A DNA stretch of 64,000 nucleotides from Fulvimonas sp. R45 (lineage in GTDB: Bacteria; Pseudomonadota; Gammaproteobacteria; Xanthomonadales; Rhodanobacteraceae). The translations under genes were made by a program, and so were the position numbers. This document shows, piece by piece, positions 1 to 9,145 of this stretch. Position 1 is the stretch's first letter; each line of letters opens with the position of its first letter. The stretch lies in contig NZ_JASERU010000003.1 in assembly GCF_030504985.1 (NCBI RefSeq), positions 124,001 through 188,000 of the forward strand, written 5' to 3'. A model generated the notes under the pieces. That model was not told the DNA's origin, did not search any database, and worked only from the letters and a program-made list of their open reading frames with translations.

Positions 1-226
1 GTGGGCGTGTGGGTGGCGGACTGACGCCACACCCGGTGCATTGCTGCGCCGCAACGGCAGGCCTGCCGGCGACGTACTAAAATTGTCGGGATTCGACTCG
101 CCGCCCCAGCCCATGCTGGGGCTTTGAGTTTCAGGCAATGCCCTGGCGGGGCCGCGCTGGATCGACCTCCGCCGCCATCCAGCGGTCGCCGTTCGCGACG
201 CCGCACCACGTGGAGTCAACGTTCCA
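1..226. other. Left-edge non-coding stretch upstream of leucine dehydrogenase
   Basis: No convincing gene is seen here. A short hairpin (CCCCAGC, four-base loop, GCTGGGG) lies at about 103-120 and is followed by only a few T residues, so it is a weak terminator candidate at best. An AT-rich patch near 76-86 (TACTAAAATT) is the only promoter-like sequence before the dehydrogenase and could be its -10 region; this is inference. Confidence 0.3.
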
Positions 227-1327
227 ATGATTTTCGAAACCATCGCCCACACCGACCACGAGCAGGTCGTCTTCTGCCAGAACCGGGACGCCGGCCTGAA
301 GGCCATCATCGCGGTCCACAACACGGTGCTCGGCCCCGCGCTGGGCGGTCTGCGCATGTGGCCGTACAAGACCGAGCAGGACGCGGTGAACGACGTGCTG
401 CGCCTGTCCCGCGGCATGACCTACAAGAACGCCGTGGCCGGCCTGAACCTGGGCGGCGGCAAGGCGGTGATCATCGGCGATCCGTCGAAGGACAAGTCCG
501 AGGCGCTGTTCCGCGCGTTCGGCCGCTTCGTCAACTCGCTCAACGGCCGCTACATCACGGCCGAGGACGTGGGCATCGACGTCAACGACATGGAATACGT
601 GTTCCGCGAGACCGAGTACGTCACCGGCGTGCACCAGGTGCACGGCGGCTCGGGCGACCCCTCGCCGTTCACCGCCTACGGCACCCTGCAGGGCCTGATG
701 GCCACGCTGCAGTTCAAGTACGGCAACGAGGACGTAGGCAAGTACAGCTACGCGGTGCAGGGCTGCGGCCACGTCGGCGGCGAGTTCATCAAGCTGCTGC
801 GCGAGCAGGGCGCCAAGGTGTTCGTCACCGACATCAACAAGGAAGCCGTGCAACGCTGCGTCGATGAACTCGGTTGCGAGGCGGTGGGCCTGGACGAGAT
901 CTACGACGTGGATGCCGACGTGTACTCGCCGTGCGCGCTGGGCGGCACCGTCAACGAGCAGACCATCGACCGCATCAAGGCGAAGATCATCTGCGGCCCG
1001 GCCAACAACCAGCTGGCCACCGACGCCATCGGTGACGAGCTGACCCGCCGCGGCGTGCTGTACGCGCCGGACTACGCGGTGAACGCGGGCGGCGTGATGA
1101 ACGTGTCGCTGGAGATCGACGGCTACAACCGCGAGCGCGCGATGCGCATGATGCGCACGATCTACTACAACCTGGGCCGCATCTACGAGATCAGCAAGAC
1201 GCAGGGCGTGCCCACCTACAAGGCGGCCGACCGCCTGGCCGAGGAGCGCATCGCCGCGATCGGCAAGATCAAGCTGCCGCACATGGGCAACGGCACCCGT
1301 TTCCAGGGCCGCATGCGCGGGCAGTAA
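227..1327 (+). CDS. Leucine dehydrogenase (Glu/Leu/Phe/Val dehydrogenase family)
   Basis: This predicted cytoplasmic enzyme of 366 aa would oxidatively deaminate leucine and other branched-chain amino acids to 2-oxo acids using NAD. The N-terminal domain holds the PALGGLRM substrate loop (about residues 38-44) and GGGK with the catalytic Lys79. The C-terminal half holds a Rossmann GCGHVGG motif (about 178-186) and a CGPANNQLA segment. The length is normal for the family. The start is an ATG, and a strong terminator follows. It would feed the leucine/isovalerate genes found further right in this window. The exact amino-acid preference (Leu, Val or Phe) cannot be read from sequence. Confidence 0.93.
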   Translation: MIFETIAHTDHEQVVFCQNRDAGLKAIIAVHNTVLGPALGGLRMWPYKTEQDAVNDVLRLSRGMTYKNAVAGLNLGGGKAVIIGDPSKDKSEALFRAFGRFVNSLNGRYITAEDVGIDVNDMEYVFRETEYVTGVHQVHGGSGDPSPFTAYGTLQGLMATLQFKYGNEDVGKYSYAVQGCGHVGGEFIKLLREQGAKVFVTDINKEAVQRCVDELGCEAVGLDEIYDVDADVYSPCALGGTVNEQTIDRIKAKIICGPANNQLATDAIGDELTRRGVLYAPDYAVNAGGVMNVSLEIDGYNRERAMRMMRTIYYNLGRIYEISKTQGVPTYKAADRLAEERIAAIGKIKLPHMGNGTRFQGRMRGQ

Positions 1328-1365
1328 GCCGCTTCATCGCGCGGAAGACCGTTTCCGCCCGTGCA

Positions 1366-1395
1366 AGAGCCCGGCTCCGGCCGGGCTCTTTTTTT
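1366..1395 (+). terminator. Rho-independent terminator after leucine dehydrogenase
   Basis: The arms AGAGCCCGG and CCGGGCTCT pair perfectly around a short loop and are followed directly by a run of T residues. It sits about 40 bp past the dehydrogenase stop codon and separates it from the autotransporter gene. A second perfect hairpin at 1441-1460 has no T tail and was not called. Confidence 0.9.
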
Positions 1396-1484
1396 GCGGC
1401 GGCAGAGGGGGGAAGTCGCGCCGCATTCCGTTATGCCTAGAGACCCGCCTTCGCGGGTCTCGTCGTATTCATTCGGGGAAACAC

Positions 1485-4400
1485 GTGCGCACGACTCCTT
1501 ACCGACCGCTGGCCCTGGCTCTGGCCTGCCTGCTGGCGCCCTGCGCCCAGGCCTGGGCGGACAGCATCCCGCTCGACATCATCCAGGAGAACTTCGGACC
1601 GCAATACGCCTACCGGCTGGGCATCAACGTCGGCGTCAACGGCGCCGCGCCGAAGGAATACCTGTTCGACACCGGCTCGGATTCGTTCAACATCGACGTG
1701 GGCCTCACCGCGCTGCACGGCAGCGGCCCGGCATGGTTCCCCACCCAGCCGGGCACGGCCACCGGGCCGCTGCAGTTCTACCTGTACGGCGACGGCACCT
1801 ACGGCTACCTGCAGTCGTCCACCACTGTGGCCAGCCTGCAGTTCTATGATTCCGCCACGGGCGCCAGGGTGGCCGGCTACGCCACGGCGGCCGGCGCGCC
1901 GGTGGCGATCAACTACGCCTACGTGACCACCACCGCCACGGGCCCGGTGGTGGGGACGTTTCCCGACGGCACCACGCTGAAGATCGACGAGGATTTCCAG
2001 AACAACCTGGCCCACGGCGTGGCGCCCGAGGAAGGCGCGTTCTACGGCATCTTCGGCGCCGGCGACTTCGGCAACGGCGTGCCGGGCATGCTCAGCCGCA
2101 GCGGCTACATCGTCGAAGCCAACGGCACCGGCAAGGCGCCGGGTCACTGCGCCGCCGCCTGCCTGATCGAGAACCTGACGCCCGAGCTGCGCGCGCAGTT
2201 CCTCACCGCGGTGCCGTGGATCGGCGGCGCGCAGGGCACGTTCGCGCTGTCCGGCGCGCATTCGGCCAGCCAGTTCGACACCGAGTTCAACTACCTCATC
2301 AGCCAGGGCGGGCAGACGCTGTGGAGCGCCACCTACCCCACCCTGTTCGACACCGGCACGCCGGACATCATGCTGATCGACAACGACGACGGCTTCCCGC
2401 CGGGCTCGGCGCTCAACCCCGGCTTCACGCTCACCGCCACCGGCAACGTGCCCGGCGCCCAGCCCAGCTCCATCGTCTCGGGCGACCCGAGCAGCGGCGA
2501 CTACAGCAACGTGGTCGGCATCGGCCCGTACGGTGGCTTCCCGGACGGCGCCATCTACGGCATCTCGTTCTTCTTCCACAACGCGGTGATGTACGACCTG
2601 GAGAACCAGGTCACCGCCTACACGCCGTTCTTCGTCACCGAGGCGCCGATCACCACCAGCCTGGACGTGACGCCCGCCATGGGCCTGCTCGGCCTGGCCG
2701 GCGCAATCTCCGGCCACGGCTCGCTCACGGTGGAAGCCGGCGGCGTGGCCAACCTCAGCGCCGCCAACAGCTACACCGGCGCCACCCGCGTCGCGGCGCA
2801 CGGCTGGCTGGGCCTGGCCGGCCCGGGCAGCATCGCGCAGTCGTCGAACGTGCAGGTGGACGGCGTGCTGGACATCTCGCGCACCGACCACACCAGCGCG
2901 GTGCGCTCGCTCTCCGGCAACGGCACGGTGCGCCTCGGCGACGCCACGCTCGACCTCACCGACGCCCACGGCAGCTTCGCCGGCAGCCTCACCGACGGCG
3001 GCCTGGGCGGCGGCACGGGCGGGCGGCTGATCGTGTCCGGCGGCCGCGAAACGCTCACCGGCGACAACGGCTTCACCGGCCCCACCGGCATCGGCGCCGC
3101 CGGCCGGCTGGACCTCGCCGGCGCGCTCACCGGCAACGCGGTCAACCTCGGCGTGCTGGTGGACGACGGGCTGATCCGCGGCTCGGTGCTCGACGGCGGC
3201 CTGCTGCTGGGCCAGGGCCGCATCGGCGGCGCGCTGCAGGTGGACGGCGTGGTGGCCCCGGGCCAGCCCGGCGCGGCCGCGTTCCAGACCCTGACGGTGG
3301 GCGGCGACTTCACGCAGGCGGCCGGCTCCAGCTACCTGGCGCGGGTCGACCTCGGCCGCCCGGGCGTGTCCAGCCGCATCGCCGTGGGCGGCCACGCCAG
3401 CCTGCTCGACGGCGCCCGCCTGGACGTCGTCGCCACGCCCGGCACGCTGTACCGCACCGGCTCGCGCTACACCGTGCTCAGCGCCGCGCAGGGCGTGACC
3501 GGCACCTACGCGCTGGCCGCGGACATGGCGATCAGCCCGGTGCTGGGCCTGGCCGCCGCCTACGACGCCGACCACGTCTACCTCGACGTGGTGCAGTCGC
3601 GGCCGCTGCCCGCGCTCGCCGGCACGCCCAACCAGGCCGCCGCCCTGGGTGGCGCGCAGTCGCTGGCGCCGGCCGGCGAGCTGTTCACCCGGCTCGCCAA
3701 CCTGCCCAGCGACGCCGCCATCCGCGGCGCCGCCGACCAGCTCTCCGGCGAGATCCACGCCAGCGTGCAGAGCGCCTACCTGCTCGACAGCCGCTACCTG
3801 CGCGACGCGATGGACGCCCGCCTCGACGGCGACGCCGACGCCGCCGGCCAGGTGGTGCAGGCCGGCCCGGGCGGCCGTGCCTGGTGGGGCCAGTTCGTGA
3901 GCGGCTGGGGCCACCACGACAGCGACGGCAACGCCGCCGGCATCCGCGACAACACGGCCGGCTTCTACGTGGGCCACGACGTGGCGCTGGGCCACGACAG
4001 CCGCCTCGGCGTGCTGGCCGGCTTCACGCACAGCGCGGTGAAGGCGGACGCGCGCGGCTCCTCCGCCACCGGCAACGACCTGCACCTGGGCGCCTACGCC
4101 GGCACCCGCTTCGGCCGGTTCGGCCTGCGCGGCGGCCTGGCCTACACCCGCCACGCGCTGGACACCAGCCGCATCGTGGCCCTGCCCGGCCTGGCCGACC
4201 ACGCGCAGGGCGACTACCGGGCCCGCGTCGTCCAGGGCTTCGCCGAGGCGGGCTACCGGCTGGACTTCCGCCACTCGATGCTGGAGCCGTTCGCCCAGGC
4301 CGCCTACGTGAAGCTGTCCACCGACAGCTTCGCCGAACATGGCGGCATCGAGGCGCTGCACGGCCGGGGCGACGACCACGGCACCACGTTCACCACCCTG

Positions 4401-4694
4401 GGCGCGCGCGCCGCCACCTGGTTCGTCGCCGGCGGCGGCCACGTCGCCCTGCACGGCATGCTGGGCTGGCGCCACGCCTCCGGCTACGTGGACCCGCGGA
4501 CCACGCTGGCCTTCGCCGGCGGCAGCCCGTTCGACGTCGCCAGTGCGCCGATCGCGCACGACGCGCTGGCGCTGCAGGTGGGCCTGGGCGTGCAGGCCTC
4601 GCCATCGACCTCGCTGGACTTCTCCTACCAGGGCCAGGTCAGCCGCCACGCGGTCGACGGCGGCTTCCACTTCGGCTTCGACTGGAAGTTCTGA
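1485..4694 (+). CDS. Autotransporter with a pepsin-like aspartic protease passenger
   Basis: The protein of 1069 aa starts at GTG (GGGGAA ribosome site) and has a Sec signal peptide ending near AWA-DS (residue 26). Residues about 27-395 resemble a pepsin-type (A1) fold: FDTGSD near residue 62, a flap-like DGTYGY, GIFGAG, a second FDTGT near residue 289, and a C-terminal FFF..V.YDLENQV segment. Residues about 400-650 carry autotransporter beta-strand repeats such as ANSYTGATRV. The last ~280 residues form an autotransporter barrel ending in aromatic FDWKF. It would be exported through the outer membrane. Two DTG motifs suggest an active protease, but activity is inferred. It could also be an inactive fold used for binding. 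Confidence 0.85.
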   Translation: MRTTPYRPLALALACLLAPCAQAWADSIPLDIIQENFGPQYAYRLGINVGVNGAAPKEYLFDTGSDSFNIDVGLTALHGSGPAWFPTQPGTATGPLQFYLYGDGTYGYLQSSTTVASLQFYDSATGARVAGYATAAGAPVAINYAYVTTTATGPVVGTFPDGTTLKIDEDFQNNLAHGVAPEEGAFYGIFGAGDFGNGVPGMLSRSGYIVEANGTGKAPGHCAAACLIENLTPELRAQFLTAVPWIGGAQGTFALSGAHSASQFDTEFNYLISQGGQTLWSATYPTLFDTGTPDIMLIDNDDGFPPGSALNPGFTLTATGNVPGAQPSSIVSGDPSSGDYSNVVGIGPYGGFPDGAIYGISFFFHNAVMYDLENQVTAYTPFFVTEAPITTSLDVTPAMGLLGLAGAISGHGSLTVEAGGVANLSAANSYTGATRVAAHGWLGLAGPGSIAQSSNVQVDGVLDISRTDHTSAVRSLSGNGTVRLGDATLDLTDAHGSFAGSLTDGGLGGGTGGRLIVSGGRETLTGDNGFTGPTGIGAAGRLDLAGALTGNAVNLGVLVDDGLIRGSVLDGGLLLGQGRIGGALQVDGVVAPGQPGAAAFQTLTVGGDFTQAAGSSYLARVDLGRPGVSSRIAVGGHASLLDGARLDVVATPGTLYRTGSRYTVLSAAQGVTGTYALAADMAISPVLGLAAAYDADHVYLDVVQSRPLPALAGTPNQAAALGGAQSLAPAGELFTRLANLPSDAAIRGAADQLSGEIHASVQSAYLLDSRYLRDAMDARLDGDADAAGQVVQAGPGGRAWWGQFVSGWGHHDSDGNAAGIRDNTAGFYVGHDVALGHDSRLGVLAGFTHSAVKADARGSSATGNDLHLGAYAGTRFGRFGLRGGLAYTRHALDTSRIVALPGLADHAQGDYRARVVQGFAEAGYRLDFRHSMLEPFAQAAYVKLSTDSFAEHGGIEALHGRGDDHGTTFTTLGARAATWFVAGGGHVALHGMLGWRHASGYVDPRTTLAFAGGSPFDVASAPIAHDALALQVGLGVQASPSTSLDFSYQGQVSRHAVDGGFHFGFDWKF

Positions 4695-5136
4695 GGTTCG
4701 TGGGCGCTGGAGGCGCCCTCTGGCCAAGGATGGCCGCCGCCGCGGGCCTGGAAGCCCGCGGTGGAGGCGGACCCGGACCCGCGTGCCGGGTCCGCCGGCC
4801 GGGATGCCGCCACGGCGCGCGGCCTTTCACGGGCGGTCGTCCCTGACCGAGGCCAGCAGGGCCATCACCCCCCGGCGCCCTGCTGGCCGTCCCACCCTCC
4901 ACCGCCGTCAACCACGACCGCGTTCCTGCTAGACTTCGCCCCTCGCGGGAAGTGCAAGGCTTTGCCTGCAAAGGCAAAGCTGGCGAACAGGGGCTTGCAC
5001 GGGGACGACCGGCCCAGGCCGGTTCTCATGCCACCAGCAGCGGAACGGGGCGCCGGCCCCGTCCCGTCGGCCGGTCGCACTCCGACGCACCCGCCCGCGC
5101 CCCGGCAACCACGACAGGCAGGAACAGGCGGTAGAC
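4695..5136. other. Intergenic region before the polyene cluster, with several hairpins
   Basis: About 440 bp contain no convincing gene. Perfect or near-perfect hairpins include CCGCGGGC/GCCCGCGG (about 4740-4762), GGCGGACCCGG/CCGGGTCCGCC (about 4766-4796) and GCTTTGCC/GGCAAAGC (about 4959-4980). None has a T tail. The region probably holds the end of the autotransporter transcript and the promoter of the polyene operon, but no clear -35/-10 pair is visible. Confidence 0.35.
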
Positions 5137-5406
5137 ATGAGCAGCGTCATCACGGCAGGGATCAGCGACGAGGACATCCTGGAACGGCTGCGCGAGGTGC
5201 TGCGCGACACCTTCGAGATCGACCCGGCCCGGGTCACGCCCGCCGCCCAGCTGTTCACCGACCTGGAACTGGATTCCATCGACGCGGTGGACCTGGCGAT
5301 CCAGGTGCAGGACATGACCGGCATGCGCATCAAGCCGGAAGACTTCAAGAGCGTGCGTTCGGTGGGCGACGTGGTCGCCACCGTACGCGGCCTGCTGGAA
5401 CGCTGA
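5137..5406 (+). CDS. Acyl carrier protein (first of two in the polyene cluster)
   Basis: This small acidic ACP of 89 aa has the phosphopantetheine site in ELDSID, with Ser47 as the predicted attachment residue. It would carry the growing polyene chain as a thioester in the cytoplasm. It is the first gene of the polyene cluster and lies 9 bp before the glycosyltransferase. A second ACP is at 13826-14125, matching the two-ACP arrangement of aryl-polyene clusters. Confidence 0.9.
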   Translation: MSSVITAGISDEDILERLREVLRDTFEIDPARVTPAAQLFTDLELDSIDAVDLAIQVQDMTGMRIKPEDFKSVRSVGDVVATVRGLLER

Positions 5407-5415
5407 CCGACGGCC

Positions 5416-6192
5416 ATGGCGGACGCCGCCGCCCGCTTCGCGCCCTGCGCGCTGGTCCCTATCTACAACCACGGCGCCACCATCGCGCGCACCGTGCATG
5501 CGCTGCGCGCGCACGGCCTGCCGGTGCTGGTGGTGGACGACGGCAGCGACGCGCCCACCCGCGCCGTGCTGGACACGCTGGCGCGCGAACTGCCCGGCGC
5601 GATGCGGCTGCTTCGCCTGCCGCGCAACCAGGGCAAGGGCCGCGCGCTCGCCGCCGGCCTGCGCGCGGCGCACGAAGCCGGCTACAGCCACGCGCTGCAG
5701 ATCGACGCCGACGGCCAGCACGACACCGCCGACGCGCCGCGCTTCCTCGCCGCGGCGCGCGCCCGGCCCGACGCGCTGGTCTGCGGCGCGCCGGTCTACG
5801 ACGCCAGCGTGCCGCGCGGGCGGCTGTACGGGCGCTACGTCACCCACGCCTGCGTGTGGCTGGAGACGCTGTCGCTGGACATCCGCGACTCGATGTGCGG
5901 CTACCGCCTGTACCCGCTGGACGCCACCTGCGCCGAGATCGAGCGCAGGCCGCCGCCGGCGCGGATGGACTTCGACACCGAGATCGCGGTGCGCCTGCAT
6001 TGGCGCGGCGTGCCGGTGGTGAACCTGCCCACGCGGGTGACCTATCCGGAAAACGGGCTGTCACACTTCCGCATGCTGCGCGACAACCTGCGCATCAGCG
6101 CGATGCACACGCGGCTGTTGCTTGGCATGCTGCCCCGGGCGCCGCGGCTGTTGCGGCGCCGCCGGCGAGGAGAACCCGCATGCGTCGCCTGA
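5416..6192 (+). CDS. Family 2 glycosyltransferase of the polyene cluster
   Basis: This 258-aa GT-A type glycosyltransferase resembles dolichol-phosphate mannosyltransferase-like enzymes. VPIYNHG opens the fold, VVDDGSD binds nucleotide sugar, and DADGQHD (about residues 96-102) is the metal-binding DxD-type motif. The C-terminus is strongly basic. In aryl-polyene clusters a GT2 enzyme occurs alone or fused to an acyltransferase and is thought to link the polyene to a lipid or sugar anchor; the donor here is unknown. Its end overlaps the LolA-like gene by 13 bp. Confidence 0.85.
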   Translation: MADAAARFAPCALVPIYNHGATIARTVHALRAHGLPVLVVDDGSDAPTRAVLDTLARELPGAMRLLRLPRNQGKGRALAAGLRAAHEAGYSHALQIDADGQHDTADAPRFLAAARARPDALVCGAPVYDASVPRGRLYGRYVTHACVWLETLSLDIRDSMCGYRLYPLDATCAEIERRPPPARMDFDTEIAVRLHWRGVPVVNLPTRVTYPENGLSHFRMLRDNLRISAMHTRLLLGMLPRAPRLLRRRRRGEPACVA

Positions 6193-6791
6193 TGATCCTG
6201 CTGTTGCTGTGCCTGGCCGCGCCGCTGGCCCGCGCGCAAGCCGATTCCGCCCTGCTGCACGATGTGCTGGCCCGGCTGGGCCGCCATGCGGCGGTGCGCG
6301 CCGACTTCACCCAGACCCGCCGCAACCCCGCGCTGGACAAGCCGCAGGTGAGCGAGGGCCGGCTGCTGTTCGTGCTCGGCCACGGCATGCTGTGGCAGGT
6401 GGTGTCGCCGTACCCGGAAACCCTGGCCCTCACCGGCAGCCGCAGTGCGCGGGTGGACGCCGATGGCCAACCGCACCCGGTGCGCGGCGAGCGCGGCGTG
6501 AGCCAGGTGGCGCAGATGCTGCAGGGCATGCTCGGCGGCCACATCGACGAGGCGCTGCGCCAGTTCGACGTCGCCGCCAGCGGCACCGCCGCACACTGGA
6601 CGCTGCGCTTCGTGCCGAAGCAGGCGCGGGTAGCGCGTGTGCTGGGCAGCATCGAGCTGCAGGGCGACGACTACCTGCAGGCCATCGCCATCCGCATGCG
6701 GGATGGCGGCGCCACCGACATCCGCTTCGCGCACACGCGCGATGCCGGGCCGTTGAGCGCGCTGGAAAAGCGCGCGCTCGGCCTACCATGA
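6180..6791 (+). CDS. LolA-like periplasmic outer-membrane lipid/lipoprotein carrier
   Basis: The start chosen is the ATG at 6180, behind a GAGGAGAA ribosome site, giving 203 aa. A signal peptide covers about residues 1-21 (cleavage after ARA). The rest matches the LolA/LolB fold seen in polyene clusters: a VRADFTQTR segment near the N-terminus followed by alternating beta strands (GRLLF, LWQVVSP). Such paralogues are thought to ferry the polyene lipid across the periplasm. The gene overlaps the glycosyltransferase upstream and the exporter downstream (ATGA). Confidence 0.82.
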   Translation: MRRLMILLLLCLAAPLARAQADSALLHDVLARLGRHAAVRADFTQTRRNPALDKPQVSEGRLLFVLGHGMLWQVVSPYPETLALTGSRSARVDADGQPHPVRGERGVSQVAQMLQGMLGGHIDEALRQFDVAASGTAAHWTLRFVPKQARVARVLGSIELQGDDYLQAIAIRMRDGGATDIRFAHTRDAGPLSALEKRALGLP

Positions 6792-9145
6792 CGCCCCGCC
6801 TGGGACTGCGCGCCGGCCTGTTCGCCGTCGCCGCGCTGCTGCTCGCCGCGCTGGGCGCCTACCTGCTGTTCGGCCGCGGCCGGCTGCCGATCCAGACCGA
6901 CCTGCTGGCGATGCTGCCCGCCACTGAGCAGAACCCGCTGGCCGAGACCGCCGTGCAGCGGCTGGCCCACGCCAACGGCGACCGCATGGTGCTGGTGGTG
7001 GAGAACGCCGACGACGCGCGCGCCAAGGCCGCCGCCCGCGCGCTCGGCAAGGCACTGGCGCACGACAAGGCCTTCGCTTCGGTGCTGGCCGAACTGCCGC
7101 CGTTCGACCTCGGCCAGGTCACCGCGCCCTATCTGCCGCACCGCTTCTGGCTGCTGGCCGGCGCCGACCGCGCCGCGCTGGCCGCGTCCGGCTTCGATCC
7201 GGCGCAGGCACTGGCGCAACGGCTGAACGCGCCATTCCTCGATGGCGTGGGCACCACGCTCGCGGACGACCCGTTCGGCTGGCTGCAACACTGGCTCGAC
7301 CGCCAGCCGTGGAGCCGCTCGCCGCTGCTGCCCGAGGACGACCTGCTGGTCGCGCACCACGGCGACGCCACCCAGGTGCTGGTGACCGCCACGCTGGCCG
7401 GTTCGTCCTACGACGACGCCGTGCAACGCCACGCGCTGGCGGCACTGGACGGCGCCGAGCGCGCGATCCGGCATGACTACCCCGGCACCCGCCTGCTGCG
7501 CACCGGCGCGGTGTTCTACGCCGCCGCCGCGCGCGCCGGCGCCGAGCGCGACGTGCATATGGTCGGCTGGATCTCCACCGCGGGCATCGCGCTGCTGCTG
7601 CTCGGCATGTTCCGTTCGCCGGGGCCGCTGCTGCTGGCCTTCCTCTCCACCGCGGTGGGCGTGGTGGCGGCCACCACGGTGTCGCTGCTGGTGTTTGGCC
7701 GGATCTACCTGCTCACCCTGGTGTTCGGCGCCGCGCTGCTGGGCGAGGCGGTCGACTACTCGATCCAGTACCTCGCCGCGCGCGCCAATGCCGGCCCGCG
7801 CTGGCAGGCCGCCGGCGGCCTGCGCCAGGTGCGACCGGCGCTGCTGCTGGCGCTGGCCACCTCGCTGCTCGGCTACGCCCTGCTGGGCCTGGTACCGTTT
7901 CCCGCGCTGCGCCAGATGGCGGTGTTCGCCATGACCGGCATGCTGGCCGCCTGCCTCGGCGTGTGCTGGCTGCTGCCGGCACTGCTGCAACGCCCGGCGA
8001 AGCCGCTGTCGGCGGCGCCGGTGCGCTGGGCGCGCGCGCTGCAGCATGGCGTGGGCCGGCTCGCCCATGGCCGCCGCGGCGCAGTCGCGGCGCTGCTGCT
8101 GGTGCTGCTGGCGGTGCCCGGCTGGTGGCGGCTCGGCCATGACGACGACGTGCACCTGCTGATCGCGCAGCCCGCCGGGCTGCTGTCGCAGGAAGCGCGC
8201 ATCCGCGAACTCACCGGCCTCGGCAACGGCAGCCAGTTCTTCCTGGTGCAGGGTGCCGATACCGAGCAGACCTTGCAGCGCGAGGAAGCGCTGGAACAGC
8301 GACTGCAGGCGCTGGTCGCGCACGGCAAGCTGCAGGACTGGATCGGACTGGCCGGCATGGCGCCCTCGCTGACACGCCAGCGCGCGGACCACGCCCTGCT
8401 GGCGCCGCTGCTGGATCATCCGGAGCGCACGCGCGCCCTGCTCGCCGGCGCCGGCTTCCGCGCGGGCGCCATCGATGCCTGGCTCGCCGCCTGGCCCGGC
8501 ACGCCGCTGCAGTTGCAGGACTGGCTGAAGACGCCGCTGGCCACGCCGTTCCGCTACCTGTGGCTGGGCTGCGGTTCGCATGGTTGCGGCTCCATCGTGC
8601 TGCCGCAGGGCGCGGCCGACGACGCGGTTCTCGCTGGCGCCGCCGCCGGACTGCCCGGCGTGCAGCTGGTGGACAAGCCCGCCAGCGTGTCGGCGCTGTT
8701 CGGCCGCTACCGCCGCTACGCCAGCGTGTGGCTGCTCGCCGCGGTGCTGCTGATCGTGCCGGTGTTCGGCTGGCGCTACGGCTGGCGCCGCGCCCCGCGC
8801 GTGCTGGCGCCGCCGGTGCTGGGCATCGCGCTCACCCTCGCCGCGCTGGGCTACCTCGGCCAGCCGCTGACCCTGTTCCACTGGATGGCGCTGATGCTGG
8901 TGCTGGGGGTGGGCGCGAACTACGCGGTGTTCCTGCACGAAGGGGAGCCGCATACCGCGGACAAGCCCGGTGCGATGTATGCCAGCGTGCTGCTTTCGGC
9001 GCTCACCGCGCTGCTTTCGTTCGGGCTGCTGTCGCTGGCTTCGTTGCCGGCGTTGCGGGACTTCGGGCTGACGCTGCTGTTGGGGATCGCGTTTACCGCG
9101 GTGCTGGTGCCGGCTAGTCGTGCCGATGGCGGGGATTCGCCGTGA
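6788..9145 (+). CDS. MMPL/RND-family exporter of the polyene cluster
   Basis: This inner-membrane protein of 785 aa has two homologous halves, each with one N-terminal helix, a large periplasmic loop and about five clustered helices. The helix motifs GEAVDYSIQYL in the first half and GVGANYAVFLHE in the second are typical of MMPL/RND transporters. It probably moves the finished polyene lipid out of the inner membrane to the LolA-like carrier encoded just before it (ATGA overlap). The next gene in the cluster starts only after a 700-bp repeat element. Confidence 0.88.
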   Translation: MTPRLGLRAGLFAVAALLLAALGAYLLFGRGRLPIQTDLLAMLPATEQNPLAETAVQRLAHANGDRMVLVVENADDARAKAAARALGKALAHDKAFASVLAELPPFDLGQVTAPYLPHRFWLLAGADRAALAASGFDPAQALAQRLNAPFLDGVGTTLADDPFGWLQHWLDRQPWSRSPLLPEDDLLVAHHGDATQVLVTATLAGSSYDDAVQRHALAALDGAERAIRHDYPGTRLLRTGAVFYAAAARAGAERDVHMVGWISTAGIALLLLGMFRSPGPLLLAFLSTAVGVVAATTVSLLVFGRIYLLTLVFGAALLGEAVDYSIQYLAARANAGPRWQAAGGLRQVRPALLLALATSLLGYALLGLVPFPALRQMAVFAMTGMLAACLGVCWLLPALLQRPAKPLSAAPVRWARALQHGVGRLAHGRRGAVAALLLVLLAVPGWWRLGHDDDVHLLIAQPAGLLSQEARIRELTGLGNGSQFFLVQGADTEQTLQREEALEQRLQALVAHGKLQDWIGLAGMAPSLTRQRADHALLAPLLDHPERTRALLAGAGFRAGAIDAWLAAWPGTPLQLQDWLKTPLATPFRYLWLGCGSHGCGSIVLPQGAADDAVLAGAAAGLPGVQLVDKPASVSALFGRYRRYASVWLLAAVLLIVPVFGWRYGWRRAPRVLAPPVLGIALTLAALGYLGQPLTLFHWMALMLVLGVGANYAVFLHEGEPHTADKPGAMYASVLLSALTALLSFGLLSLASLPALRDFGLTLLLGIAFTAVLVPASRADGGDSP

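Noticed and set aside
1441-1460. Perfect hairpin AGACCCGC/GCGGGTCT before the autotransporter
   Set aside because: It has no T tail and lies just before a ribosome site. It could be an mRNA leader hairpin, but there is no evidence for it being a terminator or attenuator.
1437-4727. Very long minus-strand open frame opposite the pepsin-type autotransporter
   Set aside because: It mirrors the real gene in the other strand and consists mainly of Ala, Arg, Gly and Val typical of GC-rich shadows. It has no signature, and the plus-strand gene has signal peptide, motifs and barrel.
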